Source: JAICIG01 sp035532215
GTDB taxonomy: Bacteria; Planctomycetota; Planctomycetia; Pirellulales; JAICIG01
Direction of reading: 5' to 3'
Length of the DNA: 10,041 nt
NCBI GenBank assembly: GCA_035532215.1
Contig: DATKRK010000232.1
Span: 1-10,041 of the forward strand
Of this stretch, positions 7,590-10,041 are shown piece after piece (positions within the stretch are counted from its first letter, which is position 1; every line of letters begins with the position of its first letter). The notes beneath the pieces were generated by a model that was not told the origin of the DNA, made no database searches, and was given only the letters and a program-made list of their open reading frames with translations. The position numbers and the translations under genes were made by a program.

Positions 7590-7781
7590 ATGACTCGCGT
7601 GCGACCTGTCAGACGCGGAGGTCGAAGGCGGCGGGCTCGCAGCGGGGCCGCAGCGCTCGATTATGCGTTGTTGTTGGGAGTGGTCCTGCCGATGGCGGCT
7701 TTCTGTCTGTGGGCGGGGCCGCGGCTAATGCGGCAGGTGTACGAGATGTTGCTGGTCTGCATCTCTTGGCCGTTTTTATGA
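7590..7781 (+). CDS. short Flp-pilin-like membrane protein 1
   Basis: This 63-residue protein starts with a strongly basic leader (residues 1-18, nine arginines), then SGAAALDYALLLGVVLPMAA, which resembles a class III (Flp) prepilin: glycine at 19 just before the expected cut, a hydrophobic segment from about 23 to 42, and the acidic-Tyr pair at mature positions 5-6 given as D24-Y25 instead of the usual Glu-Tyr. It is thus a candidate substrate for the prepilin peptidase encoded just downstream. It begins 36 bases after the ATPase stop. No strong Shine-Dalgarno sequence is seen. Flp pilins are of similar length. It may be a minor pilin or pseudopilin. Small size lowers certainty, but position and motif agree. 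Confidence 0.65.
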   Translation: MTRVRPVRRGGRRRRARSGAAALDYALLLGVVLPMAAFCLWAGPRLMRQVYEMLLVCISWPFL

Positions 7782-7788
7782 GATCGCC

Positions 7789-7998
7789 ATGAATCGGAAG
7801 CCTTCGCTTGCCCGGTTGCTCGGCCGTTTGCACCGCGACGAACGGGGCGCCGTAAGCTTCGAAACGATCTTGATCATCGCCGCCATCGCGCTGCCCATCC
7901 TGATCTTTCTGCTGAAGGTCGGCTGGCCGCGGATCAAGGCGCTGTGGACCAAGGGCATGTCCGATATCGAAGGCGCCCAGAATAACGCCACTCAGTAA
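7789..7998 (+). CDS. short Flp-pilin-like membrane protein 2
   Basis: This 69-residue protein has a basic leader ending DERG (17-20), then AVSFETILIIAAIALPILIF, a hydrophobic helix with glutamate E25 at mature position 5. This matches the cleavage pattern G|xxxxE of Flp prepilins, but the usual Tyr after Glu is Thr. After the helix comes a short tail with lysines and WPRIKALW, as in small pilins. The start lies 7 bases after the previous stop; GAGA overlapping that stop codon may serve as ribosome site, suggesting coupled translation. It is the better candidate of the two for the structural pilin because of E25. Alternatively it could be a minor pilin or a TadE-like fragment. Confidence 0.75.
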   Translation: MNRKPSLARLLGRLHRDERGAVSFETILIIAAIALPILIFLLKVGWPRIKALWTKGMSDIEGAQNNATQ

Positions 7999-8012
7999 CT
8001 GCCACTCAGTAA
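7985..8012 (+). repeat. 14-bp tandem duplication across the pilin 2 stop codon
   Basis: GCCACTCAGTAA occurs at 7987-7998, where it encodes the last residues and stop of pilin 2, and again at 8001-8012 with a 14-base period. The second copy is untranslated. It looks like a local slippage duplication. Confidence 0.7.
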
Positions 8013-8022
8013 GTTCGCGATT

Positions 8023-8028
8023 GGGGAG
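8023..8028 (+). promoter_or_regulatory. Shine-Dalgarno site fixing the TTG start of the prepilin peptidase
   Basis: GGGGAG stands 9 bases before the TTG at 8038. No ATG or GTG in a comparable position would leave the first catalytic block intact, so the TTG start is favoured. Confidence 0.6.
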
Positions 8029-8037
8029 AGTCCGCGT

Positions 8038-8604
8038 TTGATCGCCTCCGCGTGCTTGTTCGCGCTGTTGGCCGTCGCGGCCGCGACCGACTTCAGGCGC
8101 CGCAAGATTTACAACTGGACCACGTATCCGGGCATCGCGTTGGCCCTGGGGCTCAACGCGATGGCCGCACTGCTGGAGCAGAATTCGATGCTCACGCCCG
8201 ACCGAGTGCAGCGGACGCTGGGCGAAGTCGGTCTGGAAGACAGCCTGTTGGGCTTGCTGATGTGCGGCGCGTTGATGCTGGTCTGTTACGTCGTATTTGG
8301 CGTGGGCGGGGGCGACGTGAAGCTGATGGCCATGATCGGCGCCTTCCTGGGCCTGGAGCGCGGGCTGGAAACGCTGCTCTGGACCTTCGTGCTGGCCGCC
8401 TGTCTGGGCATCATCGCGCTGGCCTGGAAAGTCGGGCCGGGCCGGCTGATCGCGCGTGTGCTGCGTCAGGGCCTGTACATGTTGCGGATCGGCGGCTGGG
8501 CCGAGCCAACGCCCGAAGAGCGGGCGCAACTCAGCTTTTCCTGGTTTCTGGCGCCCACGGCGTTGGTCGCCGCCGCGCTGGTGGAGTTCGAACTAATTCG
8601 TTGA
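8038..8604 (+). CDS. tadV: prepilin peptidase, CpaA/TadV type (A24 family)
   Basis: This 188-residue integral membrane aspartyl protease is expected to remove the leader peptides of the pilin-like proteins encoded just upstream. The first catalytic aspartate lies in ATDFRRRKIYNWTTYPGI (D18), and the second in the GxGD block FGVGGGDVKLMAMIGAFLG (D93). Hydrophobic segments are visible at about 3-16, 31-46, 69-88, 96-106, 113-131 and 170-182. There is no N-terminal cysteine-rich methyltransferase domain of the PilD kind, as expected for the short CpaA/TadV group. The start is TTG, supported by a GGGGAG site upstream; no strong later ATG precedes D18. It begins 39 bases after the pilin 2 stop and belongs to the same likely operon. 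Identification is secure at family level. Confidence 0.88.
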   Translation: MIASACLFALLAVAAATDFRRRKIYNWTTYPGIALALGLNAMAALLEQNSMLTPDRVQRTLGEVGLEDSLLGLLMCGALMLVCYVVFGVGGGDVKLMAMIGAFLGLERGLETLLWTFVLAACLGIIALAWKVGPGRLIARVLRQGLYMLRIGGWAEPTPEERAQLSFSWFLAPTALVAAALVEFELIR

Positions 8605-8885
8605 GTGGGCGGGATGCAGGCTGTTCACCCTCCAGAGAGATTCAAGTAAGTAGACACGAGAGGCTGCCGAGGAGTTGGAAAGATCGGAAACCAAATCATC
8701 GCGAAAGCACGAAAGAGCGAAAACGCGAAATAAGAGAGAGCTACAAGTTCGTCGTCCGAAAAATCAACCTTAAGAACTTGCGCAAGCGATCAAGGACTTC
8801 TCTTGCTCTGCTGTTCTTCTCCGTGCTCTCTGTGACTCCGTGGTGAAACTACCGAAGCTCTCATGACGCTCAGTCGCCAATTGCC
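8605..8885 (+). other. non-coding spacer with mobile-repeat-like sequence
   Basis: This 281-base gap interrupts an otherwise compact cluster and has no gene. Its composition is unlike the flanks: an 8-base periodic run (see the 8700-8731 entry), a purine-rich patch, and then a pyrimidine-rich stretch from about 8794 ending in GTGACTCCGTGGTGAAAC (8832-8849). Such 'CTCTGTG...CCGTGGTGAA' strings recur, from memory, in many environmental bacterial genomes, sometimes near GxxExxY-type genes. I did not verify this. The gap is probably a decayed dispersed element or the result of an insertion. Confidence 0.5.
8700..8731 (+). repeat. four imperfect tandem 8-bp units
   Basis: The units are CGCGAAAG, CACGAAAG, AGCGAAAA and CGCGAAAT, sharing the core xxCGAAAx. 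They stand in non-coding DNA and form the clearest part of the repeat-like spacer. Confidence 0.75.
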
Positions 8886-9860
8886 ATGAACCGCGCCGTA
8901 ATCGAAGCCTGTTGCCCTTGGCTGCTGCTGATGGCCGCCGCCGCGGCCGTGGCCTGGGCGATCGCGCACTTCGGCGGCGCGCGGTTCGACGCCGGCCGCT
9001 TGAAGCGCCTGCACGCCGATCAGACGGGCGGCGTGCAGAGCCTGAGCTTCGTGCTGGTGCTGCCAATGTTCATCATGGTGTTGCTGTTCATCGTGCAATT
9101 GAGCCAAGTGCTCATCGGCACGATCGTCGTCCACTACGCCGCCTTCGCCGCGGCGCGCAGCGCCATGGTCTGGACTCCCGCCCGGCTCGAACCTTACGAT
9201 CCGCGCGACGACGCCGACTTCGACACCTACGGGCCTTACCTGCGCGAGAACCAGGTCGGGCCGCTCTTGACTGTCGTCCGGCCGGGCCAGGGAGGCACGA
9301 TCTACCGCATCCAGTCGCCGACGCCCAAGCTGAACCGCATTCGAACCGCGGCCGTGCTGGCCTGCCTGCCGATTTGCCCTTCGCGAGCGGTCGTCGCCGG
9401 AGGCACGATTCACCCGGCGAGCCAGACGGTGCAAATGCTCTACGCCGCGCTGGCCCCGCAGGCGGCCACCAACCCACAGGTAACCGTTCGGCTGCGAAAC
9501 AAACTGGCCTACAGCATGGCGGCGACGACCGTGGACGTGACGTTTTTGCACCGCGAAGACGAGCCGCCCTTGGGGCCCTACCGAGTGCGAACCGTCGATG
9601 GTCGCGATACGCTGAGTTTCAATCTGTGGGAGGTTGGCTGGCAAGATCCGATCACGGTGAAGGTCACGCACCAGTTCTCGCTGCTGCCGGGCCCCGGGCG
9701 GTTCTTGTCGCACCCGCTGACCTCGCCCTCGGGCCAGCCCGACCTGCTGGCCCGCAAGATCAGCCAGCGCGGCGGTGTTTACGTTTATCCCATAACGGCG
9801 ACGGCGACCTTGGGAGTCGAAGGCGAGAAATCGGTGCTGCCTTATGTCGAATCGCTATAA
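8886..9860 (+). CDS. TadE-like pseudopilin/membrane protein with extra N-terminal membrane segment
   Basis: This 324-residue protein has a hydrophobic stretch at about 8-30, a basic loop, and a second membrane segment at about 54-80 (SFVLVLPMFIMVLLFIVQLS) followed by YAAFAAARSAMVWTPA (84-99). The last block is typical of TadE/TadG-like proteins. Ahead of the second helix is TGG|VQSLS (47-54), the place of a prepilin cleavage site, but mature position 5 is Ser54 rather than Glu. The rest (100-324) is probably a periplasmic or exported domain with C160 and C164. TadE-like proteins are minor pseudopilins of Tad systems. The ATG at 8886 has no clear Shine-Dalgarno sequence, and a gap of 281 bases separates it from the peptidase gene, so it may have its own transcription. 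The precise function is not known. Confidence 0.75.
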   Translation: MNRAVIEACCPWLLLMAAAAAVAWAIAHFGGARFDAGRLKRLHADQTGGVQSLSFVLVLPMFIMVLLFIVQLSQVLIGTIVVHYAAFAAARSAMVWTPARLEPYDPRDDADFDTYGPYLRENQVGPLLTVVRPGQGGTIYRIQSPTPKLNRIRTAAVLACLPICPSRAVVAGGTIHPASQTVQMLYAALAPQAATNPQVTVRLRNKLAYSMAATTVDVTFLHREDEPPLGPYRVRTVDGRDTLSFNLWEVGWQDPITVKVTHQFSLLPGPGRFLSHPLTSPSGQPDLLARKISQRGGVYVYPITATATLGVEGEKSVLPYVESL

Positions 9861-9893
9861 AACGCTTGAGAACGCCCGCGGCGACGTTGCTTC

Positions 9894-9965
9894 TGTAGGG
9901 AACGCCCTCCGCGGCGTTCCGTCTGAAGCTGTAGGGAACGCCCTCCGTGGCGTTCCGTCTGAAGC
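9894..9965 (+). repeat. two tandem 36-bp repeat units (direct)
   Basis: The units 9894-9929 and 9930-9965 differ at only one base (C at 9912, T at 9948). Each begins TGTAGGGAACGCC and ends GGCGTTCCGTCTGAAGC, with an internal inverted repeat GGAACGCC/GGCGTTCC. A degenerate relative may lie just upstream at 9870-9892. The repeat lies after the TadE-like gene. The motif is, from memory, a frequent dispersed repeat in planctomycete genomes. Confidence 0.85.
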
Positions 9966-10019
9966 GAGTTGGCTCGCTGAAGCCAGGTTCGCGGAACGCC
10001 ACGGAGGGCGTTCCCTACA
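9930..10019. repeat. perfect 28-bp inverted repeat with nested hairpin
   Basis: The 28 bases at 9930-9957 are the exact reverse complement of 9992-10019, with a 34-base spacer. Inside the spacer AGCGAG (9963-9968) and CTCGCT (9973-9978) pair around TTGG. The whole would fold as a long, branched stem in RNA or as a cruciform. It may end transcription after the TadE-like gene, but no T-run follows. Confidence 0.85.
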
Positions 10020-10041
10020 GTTTGCGAGGTTCGCGGAACGC
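9985..10041 (-). repeat. inverted repeat units continuing past the window edge
   Basis: AGGTTCGCGGAACGC occurs at 9985-9999 and again at 10027-10041, a 42-base period. The first is the full inverted unit; the second is cut by the window end. The cluster therefore extends to the right. Confidence 0.75.

Noticed and set aside
8052..8846. 264-codon plus-strand frame overlapping the prepilin peptidase in another frame
   Set aside because: Its first part is the shifted frame of the peptidase and its last part is translated repeat-like DNA.
8790..9713. 307-codon minus-strand frame opposite the TadE-like gene
   Set aside because: Rich in Arg, Gln and His with no domain, and entirely antisense to a gene with proper membrane segments and a TadE-like block.
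9760..10002. 80-codon minus-strand frame containing repeated RRNA(T/A)EGVPY
   Set aside because: The repeating peptide is only the translation of the 36-bp DNA repeats; no start context supports a gene.
9894..10041. CRISPR array
   Set aside because: The units abut or change orientation, are internally palindromic and have no regular unique spacers.

Overview
The window is GC-rich bacterial DNA and most likely comes from a planctomycete of the Pirellulales type. The best pointers are the large secreted-type protein on the minus strand, which begins with a basic stretch and a 'FQPRVESLEHRLVLSG' block instead of an ordinary signal peptide, its FG-GAP-like and DUF4214 repeats, and the dispersed 'GTAGGGAACGCC...GGCGTTCC' repeat at the right edge. 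The assignment rests on recognised patterns, not on a search.

Layout. Positions 1-184 hold no gene. On the minus strand come three co-oriented genes, read right to left: a 1057-residue multicopper oxidase fused to a beta-propeller-like region and four DUF4214 repeats (6092-2919), a family-4-like glycosyltransferase (2683-1502), and an HI0933/BaiN-type flavoprotein (1477-185) only 24 bases after the glycosyltransferase. An AT-rich patch at about 2761-2785 could promote the last two genes separately.

Positions 6093-6443 form a divergent intergenic region. At its centre is an AT-rich palindrome with the spacing TGA-N3-TGA-N3-TCA-N3-TCA, which is the pattern of an extended Fur-type box. It lies almost the same distance from the oxidase start and from the first gene on the other side.

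On the plus strand is a small Tad/Flp-type pilus or secretion cluster: a CpaF/TadA ATPase (6444-7553), two short pilin-like proteins (7590-7781 and 7789-7998), a prepilin peptidase of the CpaA/TadV type (8038-8604) and a TadE-like membrane protein (8886-9860). The peptidase is expected to cut the leaders of the pilin-like proteins, and the ATPase to power their assembly. TadB/TadC platform proteins, the RcpA secretin and TadZ are not in the window. About 280 bases of non-coding, repeat-like DNA separate the peptidase from the TadE-like gene.

The right end (9894-10041) is a cluster of a roughly 30-base repeat, two copies direct, one inverted and one cut by the window edge, able to form a long hairpin.
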